This document shows positions 21,525-34,358 of a stretch of DNA of 64,000 nucleotides, piece after piece. Source of the stretch: Scleromitrula shiraiana (lineage: Eukaryota; Ascomycota; Leotiomycetes; Helotiales; Sclerotiniaceae); the NCBI GenBank assembly GCA_028455995.1, contig JABELC010000010.1:310001-374000 (forward strand), given 5' to 3'. The notes beneath the pieces were generated by a model. The model saw only the letters and a program-made list of their open reading frames with translations, was not told where the DNA came from and searched no databases. A program made the position numbers and the translations under genes. Within the stretch, counting starts at the first letter, position 1. Each line of letters begins with the position of its first letter.

Positions 21525-23463
21525 ATGTCTGGGACAGAGATAAGAGATTTCTCACCTGTGATCGGCTCGCCGACGAGGAATGCAGGGTTTGATTTGGATA
21601 GGGTACCGAGCGCTCCTGCTCGTAAGTATCTCGTCGCGCGATCATCAATTGAGATATAAGCATGCGATTATGTCTATACGCAATGTTAACATCGATCTTG
21701 TGTTGCAGATGAACTTTCCTCCTCCCAACCCATCCATCATTCAATGTCCAATTCAACAGCGCCCCCTTCTCCTATTCTTCGTCGCCGCACAACTCGTACA
21801 AATACCTTTCGCACAATTGATGTTGCGCCGCGACGGCCAGAATGGCATCCTGGCCAGGAACCGGGACTCGATCCTGATAAACCTGATGGCGGACGTTCCA
21901 CATTGATGCTACACGAAGAGTGTCAAATAACTGTTGTGGATTTCAGTGACGACAATATAGTAACGCGAGAATTTGACAATGCGGAATTGGTTGATTTTCT
22001 AGAAAAGGATCAAGAGGATTGGATTAAGTGCCGATGGATTAATATTAATGGGTTGAGTTGGGATGTAATACAAGCAGTAGGAAAATGTAAGAAGTTGCAT
22101 AAATTAGCCATTGAGGATATGGTTAATGTCAACAATAGGACCAAGGCTGATTGGTGAGTTGCACAAAGGATCATTGAATCTGTTGACTAATTTGGCGAAG
22201 GTACACCGATCATACATATATCGTCATGACACTTCAAAAACTCGTTCATTTGCATCCTGATGAATCGAGTGATTCAGATTGCGACGATGATACCCGAAGT
22301 ATAGAAAGTGTAAGACGACCTAAGCGCGGGCCAATTCGAAAGGCTTTCCATAATATGTTTAAAAGCCGAAAGTCGAAACATAGTGTCCCTGGGAAGCCAG
22401 GCTTTAATCTCGTCGCTGGATTTTATAATCCCTCCAATGGTTACGTTACTGCTCATACTCATGGTGAACCCGGGTCTCGTTTACAGAAGTTGAGGACTCT
22501 TCAAAGATATCACGGTGGGCCAAATCAAGAAAGGATGGCGTACATGGAGACACACTCGCCTTTGACTCAAAAGAAATTAGCAGTCAGTGCCGAGCAGGTT
22601 TCCATATTCCTAACAGCTGGTAAGAATTTCGTCCCCTTTTGAATTCATTGACTAATAGTCTAGATAACACTGTCATATCTTTCTTTGAATCATCCGCAGA
22701 TGATATTGAAACACCTATTCTTCACAGATTAAATACAGCTGATACCATATTAAGACGATCTTGCGATGCATCAATGTTGATGCAGGCCATTATTGATGCT
22801 ATCATTGATCTTGCTATACCTGTCACATTTGCGTATCAGGATGCAATTGGCTCTTTGGAGCTCGATGTGTTGACCAACCCAAGTATTAAACACACTACCA
22901 GCTTATACATTGTCACTAGCGAAATTGCAACACTACGGAACTTCGTCAGTCCTATAGCCAGTCTGATTGGTTCTCTTCGCGACCACAAGAATGTGGGAAG
23001 AGAAGGCAATCATCGAGGTGATGCGCAAAAGGCAGCCTCGACCGTCAAAATTAGTTACATGGCACAAACATATCTTGGCGATGTCGAGGATCATATTGTT
23101 TTGATGACCGAATCACTTGATTTGCTACGTCGAAATGCAGATGGCATGATTGATCTGATCTTCAACACTATATCGGCATATCAGAACGAATCCATGAAGC
23201 AACTAACAATTGTTACAATTATTTTTCTTCCCCTGTCTTTCCTAACAGGTTACTTTGGAATGAATTTTACAGATATGCCAAGTATTAACCACAATGAGAA
23301 GTATTTTTGGATGATAGCATTGCCTGTAGCATTTGTTGTAATTTGTTTTCTAATGAGAGACATGATTGCGTGGTGGTTCAGGGGAGCGGTACAAAGGAGA
23401 GGTATTTCGAGAAGTAGGAAAGGAAGGATGGTCAGAGAGGCCAATGAGAAAAGATTTGGATAA
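21525..23463 (+). CDS. CorA-type magnesium transporter, 586 aa
   Basis: Four exons: 21525-21621, 21709-22153, 22201-22619 and 22664-23463, 587 codons with stop and all phases consistent. The C-terminus has two membrane helices (LTIVTIIFLPLSFLTGYFG and YFWMIALPVAFVVICFL). The family signature GMN falls at residues 519-521 at the end of the first helix, and a conserved block WYTDHTYIVMTLQKL bridges exons 2 and 3. CorA-family proteins form pentameric channels for Mg2+ and similar divalent ions. The long N-terminal cytoplasmic part with a basic RRPKRGPIRKAFHNMFKSRK insert is typical of fungal plasma-membrane (Alr-like) members rather than mitochondrial Mrs2, though the location is inferred. The gene looks intact. 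Confidence 0.9.
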
Positions 23464-23774
23464 AACTAATGTACACTAATCATAAGGCTACAAATTCCGT
23501 TGCTCCTGCATATATCGGTACTAACAAAATTGAGCCGCAGTCGGCTGGTCATGATCGCCCTAGCTTACTTAGATAGTACAATCTGAAAAATGTATAATGA
23601 AAGCTTCCTCCTCACCTCTTTTTCTCATACTTTTTGTCCACTTTCCTCAATTTTCACAACTATCTGCATTTTCAACCTCCAAAATCTGCACAAAATCGCC
23701 CTCGGTAATCAATTTACCCAGGTCGTCCTCGCTAGTCAACATCACTTTTTAAACCTAGCTCATCAGCTCTTAAC
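23464..23774. other. Short intergenic spacer
   Basis: Terminator of the CorA-type gene and promoter/leader of the zinc-finger gene. A T/C-rich stretch at about 23600-23660 is typical of fungal leaders. No gene is seen. Confidence 0.6.
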
Positions 23775-24661
23775 ATGGCTTCAAACACCAATCTTGATTC
23801 GTTCCTTGCCAACCCTATTTCCCTCGAAGAGGCTGTTGCATGGTTCGAAGCCAATCACGCTCTTTCCTTGACCAATCCAGTACCAGCTTTCGACAATGGC
23901 GTCCAATTTCATCCTCTCCCACCTCTTGGTGATGGGACTCTTTACCCAGCCAATACTCTCATGCCTCTTGGTGACGGCGTTTCTTTCTCTCTTTTCGAAA
24001 ACGGTGCTCGATTTCCAACCAATCCCCTACCAGCTTTACGCTATGGTGCTTTTCTCACAGCCAATTTTGAACCTTTTTCGACCGACATGGATTTTAATGC
24101 GTTCTTGGATGGCGTTGTCGCGGATGATTTGGTGATGCCAGGAGATTCTCTTCAGACAAGCGAGGAAAAGTGAGTTTGAAAAAAGGCAATTACGCTAACA
24201 GGGCGATTTCGGCAAGGCTGGAGCATCAAATGGGAGCTTTCACCCCAAGGCTGCAAATCTAGAGCTGTTTTTAAAATTCTCCGGCACATAAAAAGCCCTT
24301 CAGAAATTCATCAGATCTCGATCGTCATAGTGCTACAATCCATTCAGATATCCGTCCTTACCAATGTCCATATCCTTCTTGCGAATCCCAAACCAAGACT
24401 TTCGCTCGCAAAGATAAATGGTTACAGCATATTCGAGACACCCAACACGAGAACGATGCTTTTTGCCCATACAGTCATTGTGCTCCACAGAAAGCCGATT
24501 TTGCATCTCGTAAAGAGATATCAAAGAATTTCAACAAACATCATTCTGTCTATGGACCTGCACATGGGTCTGAGCCATATTCTTGTTTGTCAGGATCTTG
24601 TGCAAATACATCAGCAGAGCATTGGACTGAGGGACAGTTACATGAACACCTTCAGAGCTGA
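23775..24661 (+). CDS. C2H2 zinc-finger protein, about 250 aa (model tentative)
   Basis: Modelled as two exons, 23775-24169 and 24304-24661, joined by an intron with donor GTGAGT and acceptor TTCAG that keeps frame (251 codons with stop). The N-terminal part is acidic and hydrophobic, with repeated PLGDG motifs, and could be an activation region. The C-terminal part reads SDLDRHSATIH, then YQCPYPSCESQTKTFARKDKWLQHIRDTQH-like Cys2His2 spacing, then further Cys/His pairs (CPYSHCAP, CLSGSCAN), as in fungal zinc-finger factors. The finger ending in DLDRH lacks its Cys pair in this model, and a different frame at 24230-24300 contains GCKS. The first finger may be frameshifted or the intron placed wrongly. 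DNA binding is inferred from the fingers. Confidence 0.6.
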
Positions 24662-25909
24662 CACGGACTACCAGAATTACATTATTTGAACTTGCATGGC
24701 AATTTCACAGCTGAATGGTTGGAAAAATTCAAGTCCACATGGTACGACTGCTCTATCTGTGTTCCTTAGGATCAAACTCAACTTCCATAAGAGCAGAGTT
24801 CTGTTCTCATAAGAGATACAGGACCAGAAGCCGGTTGCATAGATGGGATTCGTCCTTTTGTTATTGTTAACTTCGACCTTTAGATCTTCGTGACAGGTGA
24901 CAAACCACGTTTGCAACAGCGGTCAGGTATGGTTTATTGAAGAGGGCAGTCTGTGACTTCTATGATTGTTTCGAATCTTTCTTACAGACTGCGATTACAA
25001 TCTTTTGTTTCCGGGGGCGGGGATGGGGGTCCTGAGGTTATTTTCCCTTTATTGTTGGTTTATGCTAGAGGGATCTTAATGACATAACGGCCTTACATTT
25101 CTGTTTCCTCTTTTCACTTTGTTCTTCTTTCCTGTCCCTTCCAACCCCTTTTCTAAATAAAGTACCAAAGAAAGACGCCTTATTTCTCTACTTTTCCTAT
25201 TTCCATAGTTAGTATCTCGTTTTAGTCAGTCATTACTAGCAATCTTATCTTCTGCTCTCCTACACAACCTCCTGTCTACCAATCATGACAATCCCAAGTG
25301 CCGTGACATGATGAATCGCTGTTCGATACGTACAGGAAGTTCTGTATTGAATGCCCATATCTGCTCGATGTTCTTGCCATCTTTTCCACCTCAACAAGTC
25401 TCTAGAATTTCCGTCTATCCCCACCAGAACTCTCCAAGTTGCTGCGATACTAGAGAAAAAAGATAATATACATATAGTTAGTAACAAGCGTAGAAACTAA
25501 GACGTCCATAGTTCTATCGAATAAATATATCTATCTCACGCTCCAAATTCCGAGGAAAAATAAGTTATACCAAACAAATAGCAATGTCCAGGTAGAGATC
25601 AGAAGAATTTTAATGCTGTGGGTAAAATTGTAATTATGTAAATACGTAAAGTAAAGTAAACTACTTAATCGAGAAAGATATAGAAATTGAAATTGAAATT
25701 GAAATTGAAGAGCCCAGAATTTTTCATTCGTATCGTATCATATCATATCATATCATGTCAAAAGAACCATCCATATCATATCCATCAATCATCCAGTATC
25801 ATCATCATCATCATCATCATCCTCCTCTGCATCACCAGAATAAAACCCAAAATCCGAAATCCGAATCCACATTAACGAACATGCAAACACCAATCACCCA
25901 CTCAACCCT
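24662..25909. other. Intergenic region with microsatellites
   Basis: Three short tandem repeats are clear: (GAAATT)n at about 25681-25710, (ATCAT)n at about 25730-25756, and (ATC)n at about 25797-25822. A G-rich run (GGGGGCGGGGATGGGGGT) lies at about 25013-25030. No coding region is supported; the 75-aa minus frame at 25260-25487 has no motif. Confidence 0.6.
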
Positions 25910-27047
25910 CTACTCATGACTCTTATCCTTATGCAACTTCCCCTTAATCTTCTCCTTCAAATGCTTCAACTTACTCTCCTTCTTCTCCGCGCCCCCACTC
26001 CCCCCACTCCCCTTACTATCCACACTATCCCTCTGTCCCCCATGTCCCTCCCCCTCCTTATCCTTATCCTTATCCCTCCCCATCAATCTCTCCGCCTCCC
26101 TACCCGCACCCGGTCTCGTGGCGTCGAAATCCCCGCCCTCGGCTACGACGCCCGTGCTCTTTACGTATTTGCCTGAGTCTTGGGATGTTCGGTCTTCCTC
26201 ATCTTTAACCTCCTTTGTCGCGGTGGGATTGGTAGAGGTAGATGTAGATGGTGCGGTGGCGCTTTTGGCGGCGATATCTGCATCTTTGGGTTTTAGGTCC
26301 GTTTTTACATCTTGGATGTTTGATGTGCTGGAGGGTTTGTCGGTTGTACTTGTAGTTGTACCGGGAGCAAGACTCTTATCCTTATTCGCAGAAGAAAGAT
26401 TTATAGCCGCGGTGGCATCTTCGACGGTTTCGGCCTTGGCGGCTGAGAGTGCAGTGTCGGCTGGAAGAGTTACACCTGTTGCTTCCGATATTTTTGTGTT
26501 CTCGCGCTCGGAGGAACGGATGGGGAGAGCGGTGGTGGTGGGGAGTGGGATGGGATCATTTGTTTGAGTTGGGAGTGTGGGGTCATTATTTGGGGTTGGG
26601 AGGTTGGGGTTGATGCGCGAGGAGATGAGGGGTTTTTCGGTGGTGGTTGTGGTTGTGGATGCGGTGTTTAGGTTAGAGGATGATGCAGTGGCTAGAGGTT
26701 CTATTTTTGTTTCTTCGATGGTTTTTGCGGCCACGTCAGTTGAGGATGTGGAGGTGGATGCTGTTTCTTTTGTAGCGGGGATTGTGGCTTCGGTGCTGGT
26801 GGATTCTATGGTTTTAACGTTAGATACGGTGATTATGCAATTATAGAGAATTATTTCAAGGGTTAAGATTCATACCGAGATTTCCTTTATCGTATGGTTC
26901 GCCTTTCTTAGTATCACCCAACTCTCCACTTAAAGGTTCTGTTCCTTGAGTCTCTGGAACTTTTGTGGTGTTATTTCCATTATTCTCAGTTGAATCACCC
27001 CAGATAGCTCTTGAAGCCGCAGCTGTCAAATTAGAAACTGCTTCCAT
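25910..27047 (-). CDS. Ser/Thr/Ala-rich protein with dehydrin-like Lys-rich tail, 355 aa
   Basis: Two exons, 27047-26876 and 26805-25910, with a GT-AG intron of 70 nt; 356 codons with stop. The N-terminus (AASRAIWGDST...TEPLSGELGDTKKGEPYDKGN) is a pattern I associate with a widespread fungal family of unknown function. The middle is a disordered Thr/Ser/Ala/Pro tract. The last 25 residues, ESKLKHLKEKIKGKLHKDKS, resemble the Lys-rich K-segment of dehydrins, which form amphipathic helices on membranes under water stress. A stress-protectant role is therefore possible but inferred. The opposite strand is open for long stretches only because of the codon bias here. Confidence 0.8.
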
Positions 27048-27754
27048 GATGATATATTATCTTTGGTAGTATGTTCTGTTTATTATTTTGATAGAATACT
27101 GATGAAAAAGTCCTCTTGTTGATGGATGAAGTTGTTTCGTGATTCGTATTATATCGTTAATGATTTATTGAAGAAAAGATTGAAGTCATAAAATGCAAGG
27201 GAATATGACTCTCTTTATCAAACCACATTACAAGGAACAAAAACAAGGAGTGAATAATTGTAACATGTACTCGGCACTTACTGACGTAGTTGGGCTAGTT
27301 TCTTACCCCTCTATTGGCTATTTATTATTATGATTTAACAACAAAGTCTATATAGGAGTAATTAGATTTCATTCAATTATTTCATACGAGCTGATCTTTT
27401 ATTTACCCTTGACGTATTAATACCCAGGTATATCGTGATTCTAGATGTATCGATACACATTTTTTTTCTCTTATAATTTTTACAATCATTTCTTGAAATA
27501 ATCAATGACGTCTTTGTAGCTCTTCATGCACCCCGGATTTTTCAACGTCATTACTGTATATCGCTTATTTACTCTTATCAGATATTTGGTGTAACCAGGC
27601 GAGCTAGGCTCAGCTCAACCCCTTTTTAAAAAGATAAGGGACCACACATAATTCTATCTACCATACCAAACACCCAATGCTTGCATTCCCATGATTCTGT
27701 ATTCCACACCCCTGTATTGATGGCAAAGAAAAAAAAATGAAACAGTGAAATACC
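27048..27754. other. Intergenic region
   Basis: Promoter of the Ser/Thr-rich gene on its left side and 3' region of the GTPase gene on its right. AT-rich with no reading frame or clear repeat. Confidence 0.6.
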
Positions 27755-29728
27755 TTAAAAAGCTGCCTGCGTTGTAGCTGTAGCTTGAGGCTCTACAATG
27801 CCCGGTTTCTCATCTTCAGCTTTTACACCACCTAAAGGTTTCGCAGGATCATATCCCACACTTTTAACAATCCCCAACCCTTTCGTCCTACCCTCTCTAA
27901 ATAACAGTTTATCGCCCGGCGCAAGATACTCCGGACGTTGCACGAAACGAAATGCAACTGTTGCTCGATCACCAGTTCGAATGTAATTTCGATCAATATC
28001 AATAATGGCACATGTTTGACTAACAGGTCCAACATGTAACATGGCTTGGTATTTTGTTTTAATAGTGGTTGCATGCGAAAGAATCAAAACTTCTGCGACG
28101 AATTCTCGATAGACTTTGGGAGAATTTTGTTCGAGCTTAGGGAGGACAACCATGCCTTTTCGAACGTCTTTACGTCGAACACGTTTAAGGGCGAAGGAAG
28201 CCGACTGACCTGCTGAAGCAGCAGGTACTGGTATTCTTTTACGTTCGATCGAACGAATAGTGGTAGTTGTAAATTGACCAAGGGAGTCAGGTCCGATGAG
28301 TATAGTATCACCAGCGTGGATGACACCAGATTTGACAATTCCAGATACGACGGTACCGACGAAAGGAACGGAGAAAGTATCGTTAACATGGAACTCGAAT
28401 GGGGCTGCTGCATCATAGTGGCCGTGATGTGGAAGGATATTCAAGAATGTTCTAACGAGGTCAAGACATTCTCCGGTAACATTAGAGACTTGGAAAATAG
28501 GGCAAATTCTCTGACTGACAAATTGAGTAGCTGTGTCAATGCACTCTTCGTGATTTTTGATGAATGTAGGAATTTTCCTTGCGCCAGGACTCTTCAATAT
28601 TCGAGTGATTTGTTGAATAGTCTGTTCGAGAATTTGAGAAGGACAAATATCAATTTTGGTGATGATGACCATTACTGGTACGTTCAATGCGAGAGCAATA
28701 CCAAGATGTTCTTTACTCATACCAATAAGACCGTTATTTGCGGCAACCATCAGTAAGCAGTAGTTTGGAGATGAAGATAACAGTCCAAAAACGGTAGTTC
28801 GTAAATACCGTTCGTGACCGGCCAGATCTGTAAAGGAGATAACTTTTGCAGAACGTTTGCCAATCTCTTCCCATGACAACTTTCTTCCAGGGACATCTGA
28901 TGCGACAACTTTTCCCATTGTATCAAAGCCCATGATCTCCATACCAACAGAACTGGTCCTTCCGCTCTCTATTTCGTGCTTATGCCGAAATAGGTTGACT
29001 CTGGCTTTGCCTCTTCCATCATCTAGCCCTCCCTTCACCAGCACACCCAGTAAAGTACTTTTGCCTGCATCGACATTTCCCACCACAGCAATCCTAGTCT
29101 CAATGACTTCCTCTACACTAGCCGGATGTTGTCTTACTAGAATCTTTCCGGTGCAATCTTTGTCCTTTCCATCCGTACCCTGAACCTCTTCCTTTCCACC
29201 CACACCCCTCGTCAGTAATACCTGACAATCACTATTGCACCTCTTTGCGGCCTCTATTAATCTCTTATTCGCCACGTCCCATTCATCTTTATTCAAACCC
29301 AATGGATCCCCATTATTTTCAAACCCAATTTCGAAAACCGTCTCTCCATGTCCCTCATCTATTCGCCGCTCTAGTAAGTTTTGCAACTTTACCAGTCCAT
29401 CCTCATCATTCGATAATAGTAATTCTTTTATTCGTACTTGAGGGGTCGTATCGGTAATATCGAGGGAGTTTAGGATGTCGGCAAGTTCAGCATGGTCCTC
29501 GACAGATGTGACGGATGTAGCTGCTGTTGATGCACCGGCGGTGGCGGAAGTCGCAACAGAAGAGGCGGCAGGAGGGTATCGACGAGCTTGTTGTCTTTCG
29601 ACATATTCGGCGAATTCACTCAGAGCCTGTATATGATCAGAACATTGTCAAATATGGGGTTGAAATGTTGAATTTACAGTCTCTCCTTTCCGCCTCTCAT
29701 GCGGGAGTTGTTTGCTTTTTGATGCCAT
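27755..29728 (-). CDS. GTPBP1/GTPBP2-type translational GTPase, 640 aa
   Basis: Two exons, 29728-29678 and 29626-27755, separated by a 51-nt GT-AG intron; 641 codons with stop. The start MASKSKQLPHERR lies in exon 1. The GTPase motifs are complete: G1 GNVDAGKST at residues 200-208, G3 DLAGH at 284-288 and G4 TKID at 340-343. The run LFRHKHEIESGRTSSVG after G1 is diagnostic for the GTPBP1 (GP-1) family. Domain II/III of the EF-Tu type follow (VSGIVKSG, RATVAFRF). Members bind aminoacyl-tRNA and act with ribosomes and exosome-linked mRNA decay in other eukaryotes; the role here is by family. The gene looks intact and its codon use is ordinary. Confidence 0.93.
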
Positions 29729-31488
29729 GGTGGCATTTATACACTATTTCAAGGAAAATAGTGATTGTTTTGATACTATATTTGTGTAATCATTAAGAAA
29801 TATTCCCAAAAAGATGAATAAGAATAATAATTAATTGCTTCAATAAAGAAAATTCAGTTGTGTAGAAAAGGAGAAAGGAGAAAGCATGCAGTCTTTATAT
29901 GTATTATCAACAATGACTACAATCCGGGGGGAAGCTTTTATCGATAAGGATCGTGAATCATAGAGGTTTTGACTCACTCGGTCTATTCTTTTCACGAGAC
30001 GAGGCTGAGTTTTTCAAAATCTGGATAAGATCGAGGCAGATTTCGTATTCGATGATTGAACTTTAATTCAAATGAGTCTTCGTCTTTTTAATAGAGATTT
30101 CTACACGGTTTTGTGTAATATAAAATGACTCTAGCTAGTACAAGTGTTTGGCATGCTATAATATGTATACATTTTTGTATAGCTACATACTTTGTAGCAT
30201 TGAAGCTTTGTCGGGGTAGAAGTAGGTAGATAGCAAAGCAATCCAATGTTCTCAAATCGATTGAGGTATGTTCATGACCAAATTGATATACTTTAAGACC
30301 ATGAGCCAGATCAAACCATGATAGTTTCGAGGTCCAATAGTATATCAATGTGACATGAGTTCACATTCACGAGAACTAAGAAGCAATTCGAAAAGCATTT
30401 ATATATCGTCCGAATATGTCGAGTGATTATTTCGATTCGTTCATCGTTTCTGAAGGTATTTCCTCAAAAGAGACTATCTCTGATATGCGTGCCATTCCAT
30501 CCAATACCAATATCTGCTTCCCCATGCCACGCCATCATCGTATGGTATCATTTTATTCTGCTTCCTCGAACCATTTTGGTTTCCTACACCGCTATCATCT
30601 TTGCAGTAGTGGTCAATTCGACTCCTCGCATTTTGTTCTCGACCAGTTTTCGTGTATATCATGATGATTTCGGAGAAATGAGTATAACGCTGTCACCTAA
30701 ATTGAATATTAGAACCCCTCCAAGGAATAGAATCGATTCGAAGGAAGTTTACCTCTAACAAACAGCATCTCTGATTTCTTAACCACAGTCTACAAGATAA
30801 ACATTAGTAATGCATCCTCATTACCCACCCCTCTAACATCTAAAGAACACGAACCTTCACAACCTCCTCCTCATCATCATCCTCTTCCACAACATATATG
30901 GTCTCTACCACGTCCCCCAAAACCAGATTGCAATGACTATCATATGCCTATTACCAATCAGTAACCTTGAATTGTCGTCCAGTGAAAAAAGAATAAACCA
31001 ACATGTAGCCTTCCCTTCAATTCTCTATCACCCCTCAATTTCACATAAACAACTTCGTCCAGACATAGTCGTACAAGATCGAGCGGCTCCGCTGGCGCGG
31101 ATGTTCCATCATCAATATCCGCCATGATTATTTTAATTATGTGGAAGGAATTTCGGGTTATGTGAATACCGTCCTGCTTTCTGTGACATCTATGAGAGTC
31201 GCGATTTTTAGTATCGGTATTGGATATTATAAGTGCGTAAGAGCTGATAGGCGGTCGCCGTAGTTTTAATGAAAAATGGTAAAAGTTTTGAAGTTAGTGT
31301 ATTTTGCCTAAATAATTTACTAAACTTAAAATATTTCCTATTTTCTACTATAAATTCGTCTTAAGTTCTCAACGCACGGTTGTATCCGCAAAATTAAATA
31401 AAACCAAGTGGAGCACCACACTTGGTGCCCGTTGCTCCCCAATTTTTTCCCCAGCTTTCTCCTCTTCTTCAATTCAATTACTTGGTCA
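29729..31488. other. Intergenic region with possible exon fragments
   Basis: About 1.8 kb with no gene I can name. Open stretches at 30423-30758 (hydrophobic, SYTAIIFAVVVNST) and at about 30767-30964 (Pro/His-rich, after an ACAAACAG acceptor-like site) could be exons of a small gene or relic, but the joins are unsupported and the opposite strand is also open. The left part is the promoter of the GTPase gene. Confidence 0.4.
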
Positions 31489-33786
31489 ATGCAGAAACTA
31501 CGAAAACACGAACAATGATGATCATTAAATTCATTTACTTTGATTTCCTTTTCGCCTTCTTTTCGGGGGCAGGAGTCTCGAATCGCCCTCTCTCTTTCTA
31601 GACGATCATTCACAAATACAAGTAAAGATGGCAGTGAGGGAGCTGGAACCTACGCAGGTGGAACATTTCAAAACTCGAGCGTCGTAGTCAACAATGAAGA
31701 ACGATCTTTTGTGCGGTTCGTCCTTGCTCCTAGAAGTCCGCCACCTAAATATCCTACAAAACGGAAATCTCCAGAATAGGAAGATGTACAGAGTTTCGCT
31801 AGCCTTTACAAATCAGCCAAAATGGCAAATGATGGAGAACGGTGGGTGAAAATCAAAACACCACTATAGATGGAAACTTTACAACAGCGTCAAGCTATTC
31901 CATGGATGAAAACAATGGAGTATTGGCTTCGAAAAGGCATTCCGAAGTATTTCCTTCCTGCAATCGATGGAGACGTTCAAAATGTGGAGTTTTTTGATTT
32001 GGAGGATATCTTATCCAAGCTTCGATTGGGAGCGAAAATTAGCCAGGAAGAAAGGAGGTGGGTGTTAAAACAATTCAAAAGTGCATCGACTATCGAATCT
32101 TTACAGAAGGCGATTTAAAATCGAAATCCATATGAAAGTTTTGCGGCCTTGGTAGAAGTTTCTAAATCGGTCGATGATAGTGATTTTAAACGCCGCGTTG
32201 ACAAGCCTTCTCCGTTACTACAACTTACTTCGAATACCTTTTCTGAAGTATTACGCATAATAGACCCTATACATTTTCTAGAAAGGCATGGCGAGTTGCG
32301 AAAAGAAATGAGTCCACATTATGCAAAAGTTCTACGGATAGGTGAGATTGATGCCAATGGATTTTATCTCCTTTACGTGAAATTTCTCAGACATATATAT
32401 GAGATCTTCCTATTCCACCGCCGGCTAACCCCACCACCCCCTTCACTATCGGACTTGAAAATACTTCTGAAGGCTGCAAGGTGGACAGGAAATCGGGCGA
32501 TGGCAGATGCGACTTGGCAGGTCTTGTACAGTAACCGGTTCCAAGTCGCACCAGGAAGAAGAATACTTCGAGACACCGAATGCTTCAATCATTATATTGC
32601 TACAATATGTTAGTCAGATACATTGAATCCGTTTCATGCTCATAGGTTGAGAATTATGCCTTACAATCTTGAACCACGACAATGGGAGCCAAGACCACTC
32701 ACACATGTTGGACATGACGTGGGTGATGAACCCGGTACCAAACTTGTAGTACCACATCTAATTCGGGAAATGTCTGAAATGAGGCTGGCAGGAGATGAAC
32801 AGACTTTTTGTTCTCTTATGGTTGCTACAAGTCGAGAGGGTGATTTAGCTACTGCCGAAGCTCTCCTCCAGCGGGTCTGGAATATTGATGTCCAAAAAGC
32901 AACCGAAGGTGATGAGACCAATTATTCTCATCTTCAGAAACATTCTTCAGATTCCCCACTGTATCCTTCGCAAGAACTTCTCCGCACCATTGCACACATA
33001 TATGGAATCAATAACTCAATACCAACTGCATTACGATTGATCGATCATATTTCACGACTATTTTCTATCAAAATCTCTTTGAAAGTTTGGCTGGAGTTAT
33101 TAGAGTGGACACATATTCTTGCGACAAAACGGCACGGAATTAATCGCGAGTTTGACGGCAGTACTCAGGGGCAATCGCCAATGGAAGCTGTTAGTAATCT
33201 TTGGTCGATCATGACTTCGGAACCTTACAACATCAAGCCTACTATGAAGATGTACGATCTTTTGATTGGCAGCCTTGTGGACCGCAATAGATTTGACGAA
33301 GTGAAAATAAAGATAGAGGAAGCATGGAAACTTCATGCCAATGCTGTGCGAAAGTTAGCAAAGCTGGAACTCGTTCTCAGTAACAATCTGAGGAGGACAG
33401 GCTATTTACCAACAACAGAAGCACATGAAAGAGATTTCAATTTTCAGTTGCTCCGTGTTCATCGCAACAGACACTACATTCGTAAATGGGTTGAAAATAT
33501 TACGAGGGGAAGTAAAAAATTGGTCAATAATGTATCTTGGGCGTATCGAGACATACCCACCTTGATACATAATTGGAAATCATTCACAAACCGCATAATG
33601 GAATACAGGACACAGACTGGGGTTATGAGATTATCTACGAATCAAAAATCAGAGAATAGATTGAGAATATGGAGAATAGCTATTCGAGCATATCATCAAT
33701 CAAGGAAATTATTAAAACGGAAACAATCAATGGCCCGGAAACGGAGAGAACTTCTAAAACGTCGGGGGAAGCGTCAAATTGCCTAA
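31489..33786 (+). pseudogene. Mitochondrial PPR-like protein, frame intact but six nonsense codons
   Basis: From an ATG at 31489 to the TAA at 33784-33786 one frame of 766 codons carries protein-like sequence throughout. The N-terminus is Arg/Ser-rich like a mitochondrial presequence (SLSRRSF). The central part holds helical-repeat pieces (LLKAARWTGNRAMADATWQVL; FCSLMVATSREGDLATAEALLQRVW) of pentatricopeptide type, and the C-terminus is very basic. Fungal proteins of this kind help express mitochondrial mRNAs; that role is by resemblance. The frame is cut by TGA at 31516 and 31519, TAG at 31777, TAG at 31867, TAA at 32116 and TAG at 32611. Each is one C-to-T change from CGA, CAG or CAA, and there is no frameshift. 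As it stands no full protein can be made. Confidence 0.8.
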
Positions 33787-34358
33787 AAAGTTATCGAATC
33801 AGGGCCACAGAATTCAGATAGAACTGCGATAACGTCTCCAGAGGTGTGATCTGATGAAGCTGATCTGTTATTGGTCTATAAACTTAGATGGAGTTGTTAA
33901 AGATCTTTTGTCTCGTGCACAATACTATTGTATAAATACACTGCTTATGGATATCAAAAAGCAATAGAAGAATAGATATCAATTTTCTCTTCCCATTTTA
34001 TATTTTAACATTAGTTTATTGATCAGTGACACAGGAAGATTGATACGATTCTTATACAAAGTCTACAACCTGATCATTCTATATGTTAGGAAGCCATGTC
34101 GTGTTACATGATTAGTCCTCATGCATAGTAGCTACTAATGAGGTATCACTCTGTCACTAGTCAGTTTCAGCTAGACTATTATATTATGATTCCACTTCCA
34201 GACATTGAGAATTTCTCCATTATCTACATATACACAAGTTCAACAATCGATATTCCATCGGAGTCGATGACATACATATCATTCCGTTTAATTAAACATC
34301 AATAATACTGTAAATATCATTCAAATGACCCATCTATCACTCTTTCACTAGTAGAATA
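33787..34358. other. Intergenic spacer
   Basis: AT-rich, no reading frame or repeat seen. The right side would be the promoter of the methyltransferase relic. Confidence 0.6.

Noticed and set aside
26118..26846. Long plus-strand frames opposite the Ser/Thr/Ala-rich gene
   Set aside because: They are antisense shadows of its biased codons; the minus-strand gene has a consistent intron and a recognisable N-terminus.
31489..33786. Programmed stop recoding or A-to-I mRNA editing in the PPR-like gene
   Set aside because: Editing of UAG alone cannot explain UAA and tandem UGA codons in the same frame. C-to-T mutation explains all six, so it is kept only as a minor alternative.
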